In this document: one piece after another, positions 37,644-49,600 of the stretch
How the letters are laid out: every line of letters begins with the position of its first letter
How positions within the stretch are numbered: the stretch's first letter is position 1
From: Polydactylus sextarius
Taxonomy: Eukaryota > Chordata > Actinopteri > Polynemidae
Length of the DNA stretch: 64,000 nucleotides
Direction: 5' to 3'
Assembly (NCBI GenBank): GCA_016801845.1
Contig: CM028924.1
Span: 10,374,825 to 10,438,824, forward strand
Translations under genes and position numbers: made by a program
Notes under the pieces: model-generated
The model's database searches: none
What the model was told of the DNA's origin: nothing
The model's input: the letters and a program-made list of their open reading frames with translations, nothing else

Positions 37644-40600
37644 TAATGTCAGATAGTTATATAAGCAGCTTCTGATGGATTATGTCCAAAATATTTCAGT
37701 CATAAAGTATTAGACTTCAACAGAAAAAAAACAGAGGGAAAAATATTTCAGTGTGTGTGTGTGTGTGCGCGCTGAACACTGGCAGCAGTGTGTTATTTTT
37801 GGTCAAACCTCCTCAGCATCAATATCACTGAGGTATTTTTGGAAAAAGGCATCAGGACTTTGAACAAACTTTGTTTCTTTGTTTTATTTGTATTTTTATT
37901 TCCCGCTAAATATTTCTAACATGTAACACACACACACACACAGATACGTGTGTGTGTGTTTCTGCTCTGTTTGTGTTTCACAGTTGGCTGCTGTGTATTT
38001 ATAAGCCCAGATGTTCACTGTAAATTACATATATGTATTAGCGGCGGCCGTAAAAAGCTGCGGGGTGAGAGTTTAGCCCCCAAGCTAACATGTTGTACAT
38101 CGTGTGTTAACATGTTGCACGTTGTATTTACCTGTGTCGTTGGGACACAGGACGCAGTCACTAATGCCCCAGCCTTTACCCATCCCTCTGCAACACATCT
38201 CCTTACTCCTCAGCCCAGGCAGAGGAGAGCTGCACTGCAACAACAAACACAAGAGAAAAATGAGACAAGACATGGAAAAATGTACCTCTTAGTTTGTGTT
38301 ATTGTGTGGTTTTCTGCGGTGGAAAAAGTTTTCAGATCCTTAATTTACAATATAACTACACATGGATAAGCTAAGATAAACCAAAATAAACTACGATAAG
38401 CTAAAATAAGAATTAGTAAGATAAGATATGCAATAGTAAACTGTAGATGAAGATTAGCCAGGAAAAGAACCAGGCTAAGGAATATCAGGAATATAACCAG
38501 GCTAAGCTACAATACAAAAGACTAAGCTAAAACAGGTAAACTGTAAATCAAGGTAAGTTAAGATGAGATAAATCAAGTTAAGCTAAGCTAAGATAAACAA
38601 AGTTGAGCTAAGATAAAGAGAGCTAGAAAATCAAGATAAGCTAAGGTAGGCTAAATCAAGTTAAGCTAAACAAGAAAAACAAAAACAAAGTTTTTGTAAA
38701 ATAACATAAGTTAACCTAAGACAACTGAGTTATGCTAAGCTACAATAGACTAAGCTAAATAAGCTAAGCTAAAGCTAAACAAAGATACGCTAAGCTAAGA
38801 TAGCATAAGGTAAGCTATAAATCAAGACAATCTAAGATAGGCTAAATCAAGTTACATTAAGCTAACCTAAACTAGACTAACTTAAGTTAACTTGAACAAG
38901 CTAAATCAAAATAAGATAAGATCAACTAAATTAAAATAAACCAAGCTAAGCTACGCTCAAATAAACTATGATAAGCTAACCTGAGATAAACTAAGTTTAG
39001 CTAAGCTAAGTTCAGGTAAAATAAGCCTGTCACCACTATGAGTCCTGTGTCGTTGATGATGATAAAGCAGTTGTTTCTGTATAAAACTAAAAGGGATGTT
39101 ACTTTTTAACACAAAGCTGCGTCTTTGTATGAATCATCTGCATGATGATGTCACACAATCAGACTAACAATCTGGGCCTGGATGTCCACACCAGTTGAAA
39201 CCGGAGAAAACGAAACTCTAACGTCCAGAACTTTCCCTTCCCCTTTCCCTTCCCTAACATCAAATGATCAACGTTTGTTCTTTGATGGATCATTGTGCTT
39301 TTGCCTCCAGAGTCTTTTGTTGTGGAAATACAGCAGTGAATTATTGTTTATAATGCTGTAATAAGTTGTAACTGAGGCCTGACGTATCTCTGGTTTACAT
39401 TAGGTCTCTGGCTCTGCAGAAAGAAGCCGCTAGTGTTCGCACTTCTCTGCTATCTGATAGAAAATCCCTCGTCAGTCGTATGTCACTGTGATAATAAAAG
39501 CCGTTCTCCACACAGAGAATGGAGAACAGGTGTCCTCACACCTGCTACTGACCTCTAACTCTGTGCCCCTCATCTGAGATTTAATTTACACTGGCTCATT
39601 TTACCTGAGCTTCTCTTAACTAAGGTATCATAAGCTACGGTATCTAATTTAGCAAACTTAATTTAAATAAGTTCACTTAAGTGGCCAAGTTGATTGAAGT
39701 AACTGAATTATCCAGCTATGGTATCTAAATTGGCTTGGTTATTTAAAGTAATAACGTTAGCTTAAAGAGCTAAATTAGCTAAATTGGCTAACATTAGTTG
39801 ACAAGTTAGTTGAAGTAGCTAGTAACTCAAATCGAGCTTCTTTTCCTTTGAGCCGTCAAGTCCAACATATCCCAAGATTCATTGTAGCACAGGTGATGTT
39901 TGTGATGTGGATGTACAGTTAAAGCTAAAGGTCACATGACCACAGTAGTAGGAGGATTATGTTTTACTCATTATAACAATTAATATTATACATTTTATCT
40001 GCAATAAAATAAGATTTCATGATGCTAACTGATGCATTCATACCATGTAGGGTAGACCATCTCCTCATTTGAAGAATGCAGCCCGCTAATCTTGGTTTAG
40101 CAGTACTTAATTTAATGATTTGGAAACATTCACCACCAAAATTCAGTCAAACCCTGTGACCCTTTGGGACCGACTGTCCCTACATTTAAAAAAACATTTT
40201 TTTCAGATTTAATGACCCGGTGACCTTTCCTCTAGCTCCACCCTCAGAACAAACTGCTTTGACTGTAAGACAACTTTCATTTAGAGGCTGCAAGAAATAC
40301 CACAGCCTCTAGGTGGACCACTGATAGCGTCTCACCTGTCCGTCTTTGACCTCTCTGAAACAGTACTTGAAGCCAGAGTACTGGGTGTAAGTGCCGTCGC
40401 CTCTCACTGTCTGGGCCTGAACCACCTCCCTGTTGGACGGTGCTGGAGCCCCCGCTGACCCCGATGAGGAGGACGACGAGGTGGAGAGCGCGCGCAGTGT
40501 TGGACTGAATCCAGAGACCTGGAGGTTGGACGTGAAGAGACATCACCATCATTATCAAGGTCAAAAGTAAACAGATGCCCCGCTTTACCGTTCTCACCTT

Positions 40601-43600
40601 CAACACCTGGTGGACCTTCACACTGGCCTCTGGGGGGTGCTGTACTCTGACCTTCACCATGGAAGGGCCAGAAGCTTGGAGACAATTATGGTGGTCAGAT
40701 TAAAAAAATAAATAAATTAAAAATATTTAATTGTCAGACGGTTGTAGAGACTCACCTCCAGATCTCGCAACCTCCTGGGTCTGTCCCAGTGGCAGGAGGA
40801 ACTCTGAGTGCATCACCTCAGGATTCGCCGCCACCGCGGAGAGCAGCGCTGGCTTGACGATCTCATTGGTGGAGGATGCCGAAGCCACAGCAGCGATGGC
40901 GTCGGTAGAGGTGGTGGGGGCAACAGGGATCTGGCAGAACTTGCCAGTGAAGTTTGTCGGGCAGAGACATCGATCCTTCTGCAGGCAAACGCCGCCGTTC
41001 TTACAGAGCAGAGGACAGAGGACTGTGGGAGGAAGATGTTCACATTGTTAACTCATGTTACTGTTAGCAGCAGCTGAGAGCAACAGTCTGTGACTCAGAT
41101 TCTTCCTGTGGTTTCTTTTGGTGCTGACACAAATATATGGCCCCATTTGTCTTAGGTCACAGGTCAGATTCTAAACTTAACCCTAATTGATCAGTGAGGG
41201 GCGGAGCTTTATCTGGCTGATTTAAAGCCTGGACTAAGACCAATACAGTTCAGCTTGCAGCATCTGTTTTCATGGTGATGCATGAGATAAAAAAAAAAAC
41301 AAACAAAAAACTTTATATCTAGGTTCAGCTGATCCCCCTAACATTGATCTTTGTGATGCTCCTCTGTTGACAAAACCATGTAGTTGATGTTTCTACATTC
41401 AGTTGGGGGAAGATTTGGGTCGTTTTCTGAAAGTTGGCCTCTTCAATCACCTCTAAAGGGACGTACGTTCGGTGTTTCCCATCAGTGACGAGACTGTGGT
41501 GCCCCACCATAGTTTCAAAATTTGGGCCGTCGATAATTGTCCCTCAGTAAACAAATGTCAATCAGTATCTTTAATGCGCAGGTACCGGCTGGAGTGCTTG
41601 GTAAGGATTGTAGACCCCAAGGTAGCATCGAAAGTGATGATGAGAAGAGGATGGAGCCTTGGTGAACACCACAGGTCACTGTACACTCGTTGATGCTAAT
41701 GCGAACTTTCAAGGCCGTTCAATGAGATATAGAGTTTCAATGTTTGTGTGTTGTCATCTGTTGTGTGTTGTCTTGTGCGTTTATACGGAGTGTGCAAGGG
41801 TTCCCAAATGTCGGTTTGCAAGTAAAACAAAATGAAAGCAGTTTCTGAGGGGAGACTTTGTGAGGAGCTCCATCACAGAGGATAAATAATTTCATGGGGG
41901 AAAATTGCCAGAAGCTTGAACAAGGACAAACGATAGTAATTTTTTATTCAGCATTTGCACTGACAACCTTTCTCGAGTGGATCATCTTTGTCCTTTATGT
42001 CCTTTTTTTTGTGGCGTGACAGACGTGCTAACACACTGATTTCAGTTTACTCTCAGACGTGTTAGCAACAGACACATCACATCACACGCTCGTCCGAGGC
42101 CAACACTAACATACATCATGTTTAAAGTCTGGAAACTTTCTGTAGAAACACTGGTCCTGTGTGAGACCAGGTGACATGTGGATGTAAAACAAAGCTGCCA
42201 CTCTGATGGAGGCGAAAGTGGGATCAGGGCGCCAACAGAAAGCAGCCAGCCACTTCCTACTTCCTGTCGGAGCTCGTTTCACAGGATGTTGGTGTATTGT
42301 TACCCAGAGCTTTGGCTAATGAGCCGATAACACCCCTGAGGTCTCTGCCGCAGGAAGGAAACCTGCAGCTTTACAGAACTCAGATCTGTATCAACAGCAA
42401 CCTGGACTCACACCAAGTCTTTCTAGTTGGCGGCCATCTTGGCATGATTTCAGGCTGTTGACTAGATTCAAACTTGAGACAAACCTGATGACAAAAACAA
42501 ACTGTTTAGTGACTTTATTCCAATCAGTTGTAACATCTTTTTAAAACTTCCATGCTTGGTATATTTAGTGCTTCAGTTTCACTGAGTTTCCTTGTATGTT
42601 AACAAGAATCAGAAATGGTGGCAGAGCTTATCGTGTATGAAGGAACTACTGTATTTTGCTTTGCTAAGCAATAAAAGAAACTAAGTTAAATGAAGTTCAG
42701 ACATGCTGAGTTAAAAGTTAAACTAATATATAAACTAATATAAACAAGATAAATTTTGATTAGCTAAAAACATAACAAGCTAACAAGATAATCTAAACTA
42801 AGACAAGCCAAAGTAGACTACACTAAGATAAACCAAGATAACACCCGGATCTGTTACTGGATTACAGCTGATGTGGTTAGCACTGAGCAATGAGAGTTAG
42901 CTTAGTTAGTACAACTGTTAGCACAGCCAGCTTTCTAGAATGAGTACGAGGTTTCCCCTGATTGGTTCGGCGGCAGAATAAACAAAATCAATGTCAGTTG
43001 GCAGACACGTCTCCAAATCCTCTTGCTGTATAAAAGCGAAGCAGTTGAAATTTCCTGAGATACGAGCGCCGTCATTTTAATGCTGGTGACATCATCCTCG
43101 CCTGTTGATCTCACCTGTCAATCATGACGTCCATTTTTTACAACGACTTGGACAGGCGGAAACATGATGGAGCCAGCCACCAGGGGGGCAATACACATGG
43201 TTTGGTTTCAGTTTGGGGGATTTTAAACTCAGAAAAGCACAACAACAATATCAGTTTTAACATGAAAGATCTTAAAAGAAACAGTGTCAGGCACAAGCAT
43301 TTAGAAAGTAATGACAATTTTCTTTTCAATAACACTCAGTTATGACGCCAAAGCAAATAAATCCAAGCAGCTGGATCAGGGTGATTGTCTATAATCAGTT
43401 GATTTGACACACAATTACCCATAAGCCACCACTGATGCTGTTTGTGTGAGAATCCCTGTTGTTAAAGTGGTCAAACGTACCCACACCCTTTCAGCTGTGT
43501 GATCCATATATGTGCAAAGTTTGTGTACTCTAGTCCTTCCGGCTTAATGTGTTCAACGCACATACTCTATCGCAGATGTTGCACATGTGTGTGTGTGTGT

Positions 43601-46600
43601 GTCTTGTGGTGTAAACACAGTGACCTAATTATTATCTTGGACATCGCCCTACAGATGGACTGCATCAGTTTAACTTTCTGGAGGCAAAGAGAGATGAGAA
43701 AAGAGAAAACAGGGAGAGAGAAAAGGAGAAGGAACACAAACGTAAACACAGAAAGAATAAATACATGAAACCATATAAACAGAATATAAACACATCGACC
43801 TCTCAGGAGAGAGCTGATAAAAAGTCAAACGTGGTCTGACAGCTCAGGTGGTCCGACTGCCACCATCTGTTTCTCTGCGTTACCATGTCTTAACTTTTAC
43901 TTCAGTAAAGAGTCAGAATGCTTCTTCCTGATCGAGGCAGCTGGAAACCAGGACCAGTTGTTTTTACCAATAAGGTCTGGTGGCTTTTGAATAAAACCCC
44001 CCAGAGCAGATCTCTGCTTCAATCAATCTTTGATTTATTTGTTATTAACTATTTCCCAATCCTTCATAGGACCAGGCTCTCAGACGTTCTAGGGATATTT
44101 ACAGATGATGAGTTCATACATTGTGTTGGTGCCATCTTGAAAGTTTGCAAAAGTTGATTGTCAAATGCAAATTGCAATCAACTTTAACAGACTTTTTTCT
44201 CAAGATGTCGGAAAACAACTCCAGGTAACATAATGACTTCATCAACAATCTTCTATAGAATCTGTACATTTACAAAGTTAACGACACTTTGGTTTGTCTG
44301 TAGGAACCGTCTCCTCACTACCACACAAGTCACATGTTATGTTGAGTTATGTTGAGAAGTTATAGATCTTTAGGTTGAAATTACAAAAAACAAACTTTCT
44401 TTTAACTCATCTGATTGACGTGATTTTTTCTACCAACACAAAGTATCAACTCATTATCATCTGTAAATAGACCTAGAATGACTGGAACCCTGGATTCGAT
44501 CTTTTCAATGAGATGGACGAGCCTATGAAGACTTTCCGATTTGCTAACCTCACGACAAAAAATGAGCATACATTTAACTTCTTGAACATCGGTTCAAGGG
44601 TTGGACTTGTTGGTTGTATCCGTCCCAGGAAACAGGAGACAAGTCTGTTTCATATTAAAGGCCCCTTCAACAAATCCGGCTTCCTTTCTTTCGAGACGTG
44701 AAAGCTACAACGGTTGGATCCTTCACAGAACGACATGTCCCACGATTCATTGCACCGCAGGTGAATCTCTCCACATCTAAGTTTATCTTTAGTTTATCTT
44801 ATTGTACCTAGATCTGTAAATGTTAGTTTACCTTAGTTTATTATGGTTTACTTTATCTTAACTGGGCTTGATTTTAGTTTGTTAGCTTAGCTCAACAAGA
44901 GGAGTATGTTTTATATAATATTTTATCTGCTATACATAGATTTTACGTTGCTAGCTGACAGGAGCAGTGATTTGATGTAAACGCAATTTGAAATGCTCCA
45001 TAGGTGATGTTCTTACGGTAAAAACTACTCCTCTTGCCTAGCAACAACAACACCTCCTAACAGTTAGCGTCCGTTCCAGAAAGAATTCAGCTACATTTCA
45101 CTTGTTGGAGATAAAATCTAATTGAGTCATTTAAAAACGTACTCCTCACTGCTCCTACTACTGTGGTCATGTGACCTTTAGCTTTAACTGCGCGTCGACT
45201 TCACAAACCTTACCTACACTGCAATGAATCTTGGGTAATGTCGGAGCGGACGACTGTAACATTGGTGTTTATGAAGTTAATTCAGACAAAGAAAAATAAA
45301 GTGACAGAGAACTGGCTGTTCAAAGAAGAAGATTGACCTTTTGACCCTATGACATCATCACCTCCTCCCTCCTGCTGTGTGTGTGTGTGTGTGAGGGTTA
45401 AGTTAATGATAAATGAAAGCCATATGTCACTGCCGTCCCTCCTCCTCCCTCTCAACATCTCTCTCTCTACAGATTATGACCCAAATATCCAGAAACATCT
45501 GTGTTAACGTAACATCTCCATACGCCGCCGCTAACGCTGTCACGTGACCATTAAACCATTAAAGGAGGCGAGAGCACAAAGGCATGACATCATCACTCCT
45601 TATGAGCCTCAGCTCAGATTCCATACGAGCTGCTCCGAATATGTTCTACACATGTTCTAGACGTGTTCTAAACATGTTTTCATTTTGTTGCCTTAACTCT
45701 TTGTCTTTGTAATCAGCAGATAGAGATGCTCTCAGTCTCAGAACTACAGTACCCATGATGCTCTGGGTGAACATACCGTGAAGTCGGTGAGTTACACTGT
45801 AGCTTGGTTTCAAATGTAAATACCTAAAGGACGTACGTGCGTATCAGAGGGCGTAAATGTGCTATGAAGGTGAATATCAAACAGAACATAAACAACGTAA
45901 GCAATGTAAACAACTAAAGGTCATAAAGGCGTAAATACATAAAACATAAAAAACTAAAAGTCGTAAAGAACTAAAAGTTGTAAAGAACATAAATACGTAA
46001 AGAACATAAACAGCTAAAGGTCATAAGGATGTAAATACGTAAAAAAAAATGTAAAAAGCTAAAGGTGGTAAAGAATGTAAAGAACATAACGAACTAAAAG
46101 TCGTAAAGAATGTAAATACGTAAACAATGTAAAAAACTAAAGGTCTTAAAGAATGGAAATATGTAAAAATATAGAGAGCCATACAAATGTAAAAGATATA
46201 AATGTTCAAAGTTCAAAGGACGTTAATATTCCGGGGATGTAAACACACGCAGGACATAAATTCATAAAGGACATAAAAAAAAAAAACATAAACAAACAAA
46301 GGATGTAAATACATAGAGGAGACATGACTACGACTGGATTACATCGGTTCTGTCGGACCAGCTGATGGCGTCGCCAAGCAACAGGAAACATCCAACGTTT
46401 CACGCTAGCGTTAGCCCGCTACTGTCGCCAGATGTTCTCACTTAGACCTCGTTTTACTTTCTGCTTCTTTCTGCTTTTTTTCACGCAGCGAAGTTTTTAA
46501 GTTGTCGCACCACAGTTTCCTCTTTTTTTTCCTTTTTTTTTTTTTTTTTAAAAACCAGAACATCGTCAGTGAAGTTCGAAGCAGCAGATTTATGGTCTTT

Positions 46601-49600
46601 AATTACACTTTATTCACGACGGACATCGGAAACTATGTGTTTTGGTCTACACGTGTTTAGATTCGACAGAGTTATGGCTCTGGTTTCACTGTCGATGCGA
46701 ACGTGATAAAAATCATTTAGAGTCGGTGTTTCTGCTGGACGGTCGTAAAAAGAGCTGTTGTTTTCAGCTGGGTCTTTTCCAGTGCTCTCTTTTTTTTATG
46801 GGGGGAAAAATACTTTTTGTTCCAATGTGACGCTATGACAGTCTGACCACTGTAACAAAAATAATAATAATGATAATCTCACAGCGTAGAATCAGTCCAA
46901 TCAGGTTTATTTATGCACAAACTGAGACGTCGAACTAATGGAAACTCAATCATTTTAATTTCTAATCACTCAGAGTCCAGGTCCTGGATCTGAGTCTAGA
47001 TTCTGGATCTGAGTGTGAGTTTTGAGTTACAAATGAAAAGCAGCAGGTGCGGGTTGTTAACGCTGTTTTACTGTCAGACAAACAAACTATCAGCTGTTGG
47101 AAGCCAACGCAACCTTCATTTTCACTTTTATTGAGTAATAAACTGGTGTTAACTCTCGACCACATGACGACGCTCCCGGGATGCGGTCTATGCTGGATCC
47201 TACCGACTCAGGTTGATCCGGACCTGTCAGCTCAGACCAGACGAATCGATCCATCAAACCTTTGCAGTGATTTACATAAAACGCTGATCTGGAATCAGTT
47301 CAGACTACAAAGATTTTTCTCTGGCTCGCGTTCAGACGCCGACCATCAAAGACTCTGTTATTTATTGCGGCAGTTTATCTCGCCTTCGACACCCTTCGGT
47401 TCGCTTTCTCTGATCCTCAGATTGCCTGCATGCGGACAGGTGGGGGCGGTGGTCTGGATTTAGTGGCGCCCACATGTGTCGGCTCCTCTGATCCGTTTAA
47501 ACCCTGGTCCTGATGAGTCCAGGTCCCGTGGTGGTTCTGTTAATGAAGACACCAACTAATACTGAACTTTTGGGGCCAATTTATCTGCTTTATGCTGATT
47601 AGGGAAGGTTGCTTTTGGCTATTACTAAGTCGTTAAATGACGTCATCACCTAATTTGCATAATCGGCCAATGTGCATGTAATTTTTACAGACGCTGTAGG
47701 AGAGAGGAAGAGCATCGGGGAGAGACAAAACACTTTACCTTTATCTTCGATAAAAACCTCTTTTAAGAGTTTTTAATGATAAAAATGATGATAATGAGAC
47801 AGGAAACAGAGGGGAGAAGTGAGGGAAAGTTCGGGATTCGAACCGGCTAACAGCTACATAACATATATACAACAATATAGTGTGCTGTAACAACTTGGCT
47901 ATCCAGGCCAAGAAGTTGTAGTGCTGTACTTACGTACAGCATTTGATACGGTCGACCATCATATACGCCTCCAGTGTCTGGGTGAGGTATTGACCTGGTT
48001 TCAGTCCTACCTCCCTGGTCAGAGTACACTGACATGGGTGGATCAAGGTCTCGCTCACATGCTGTTAGCGGTGGGGTTCGGTGCTCGGAGATATCCTGTT
48101 CACCCTCTACATCCTGGGCTCTTTTTGAACTATCTTTCCACTGCTACGCAGATGACACGCAACTATACGTGAGGGCGGACACTCACTATCCACTATCCAT
48201 ACTCATGGATGAGATAAGGGTATGGATGAGGCGTAACTTTATCCAGCTGAACAGTTCAAAAACCGAAGCCATCCTCATCGATTCCCCTCATCAAATCCGA
48301 AAATCCACCATAACCTGTATTACTTTCTCTAGGCAAGGACGTCCTTCTAACATCAACAGTTACTAACCTCGGTGTCAGGTTTGACCCCCATCTAACCTTT
48401 GAGGCCCACATCAATCACCTCTCCAAATATCATGCTACCACCTCAGGAATATTGCCAGACTTCATCCCACACTCACCTTATGAGATGCTGAGAAGCTCAT
48501 CCACACCTGTGTCCCCTCCAGATTGGATTATTGTAACACACTTCTCAGTGGGATTCCCAATAATAGCATCCAAAAACTACAACACATTCAAAACAGTGGC
48601 GCTAGGATCCTGCTGAGAGCACGTAAACACGAACACATCACTCACCTTCTTCACTCACTACGCTGGCTTCTCATCTCCGCTCGGATCGAATACAAAGTCT
48701 CCCTCTTCGCATTCCAGCGCATCCATGGCAACGCCCCCCAGTAACGAACTCCTCAGGACTAAGACCCACACACTCGGAGAGTCTTCTGAGTCAGTCTAGC
48801 ATCTAGAGTATTTCCTATTTATATTGTGTATGTGACAAGTGTTTAAAGGTGCATTACGCAAGATTTTGAAATTAATGTACCAACTTCGTAGTCAGTGTGA
48901 CGGTTAAGTGAATGAAGAGCCTATACTGCCTCCAAAGTCTCTTGGTGAAAAACCACATCTATAAGATCTTTATAAGAGTCTACGACCCGGTGATGTTGGT
49001 TTCCCGAAGGAAAGCGTCGTGCAACGTTTTGCAACAGTCTTTCAAGGCACTTTTCTGTCGTTCGGTAGACGTGTTTATAAACTCTGTAAGTAGTCGTAAG
49101 GCGAGAGGACGTTCAACACCTCTTCTGCTTTGTAGACAAAATAAAAAAAACAACCAGATTTACACTTCGCTTGTTTGTTTCTGTTTACACTTAGCAGAGC
49201 AGCTGCAGCCAATAACAGCCGCCGGTTGTTTACCACCTCTGTGTTTCGAAACGATGGCGTTAGACAAGATCTTCGCAGGACAGATTCACACACACACCTC
49301 CTACCATTTGCGTTAATAGCTGCGATTGCAACACGGCGAAGTCCTGTAATTCAGCGATTTATTTAGCAACAGACTCAACATTGAATAGAATAAACAAAAC
49401 GATTTGCAACAGTCTTTTAAGGTAGTTTTCTCCTGTTTTGTAGGTGTGTTCAAGGAGTTACCCAATCAGAGCCAACGTGTCTACAAACCACAACGATTTA
49501 AAAAGCCGTCGTAAGTAGTCGTAAGGCAACAGGACGTTCAGCCCCTCTGTTGTTGTAGAATTAAACGATTTGCAACGTAACATGTATCTTGAACTCAGCC

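Larger units (their letters stand above)
38235..40335 (-). other. ltbp4 intron inside the hybrid domain
   Basis: A 2.1-kb intron that includes a large degenerate GCTAA-type array (38345-39025) and a family D fragment (39835-40010). No other feature seen. Confidence 0.7.
38132..40518 (-). other. ltbp4: ltbp4 hybrid domain exons
   Basis: Exon 40336-40518 ends in YSGFKYCFREVKDGQ. Exon 38132-38234 continues CSSPLPGLRSKEMCCRGMGK and CVLCPNDT. Together they form the LTBP hybrid (8-Cys-like) domain, as in human YCFREL...CASPLPGLRTQEVCCRG. The first part of exon 40336-40518 is a Ser/Ala-rich linker. The acceptor at 40519 keeps phase 0 and reproduces VHQVLKVSGF (human VHQVERVSGP). Confidence 0.93.

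Noticed and set aside
38345..39025. Replication origin or structured RNA in the GCTAA-rich region
   Set aside because: The pattern is a degenerate tandem repeat with no supporting motif or fold that I can see.
47833..47852. tRNA gene or SINE suggested by GGTTCGAATCC on the minus strand
   Set aside because: Only a B-box-like word is present. I could not find a matching A-box or cloverleaf, so no tRNA is called.
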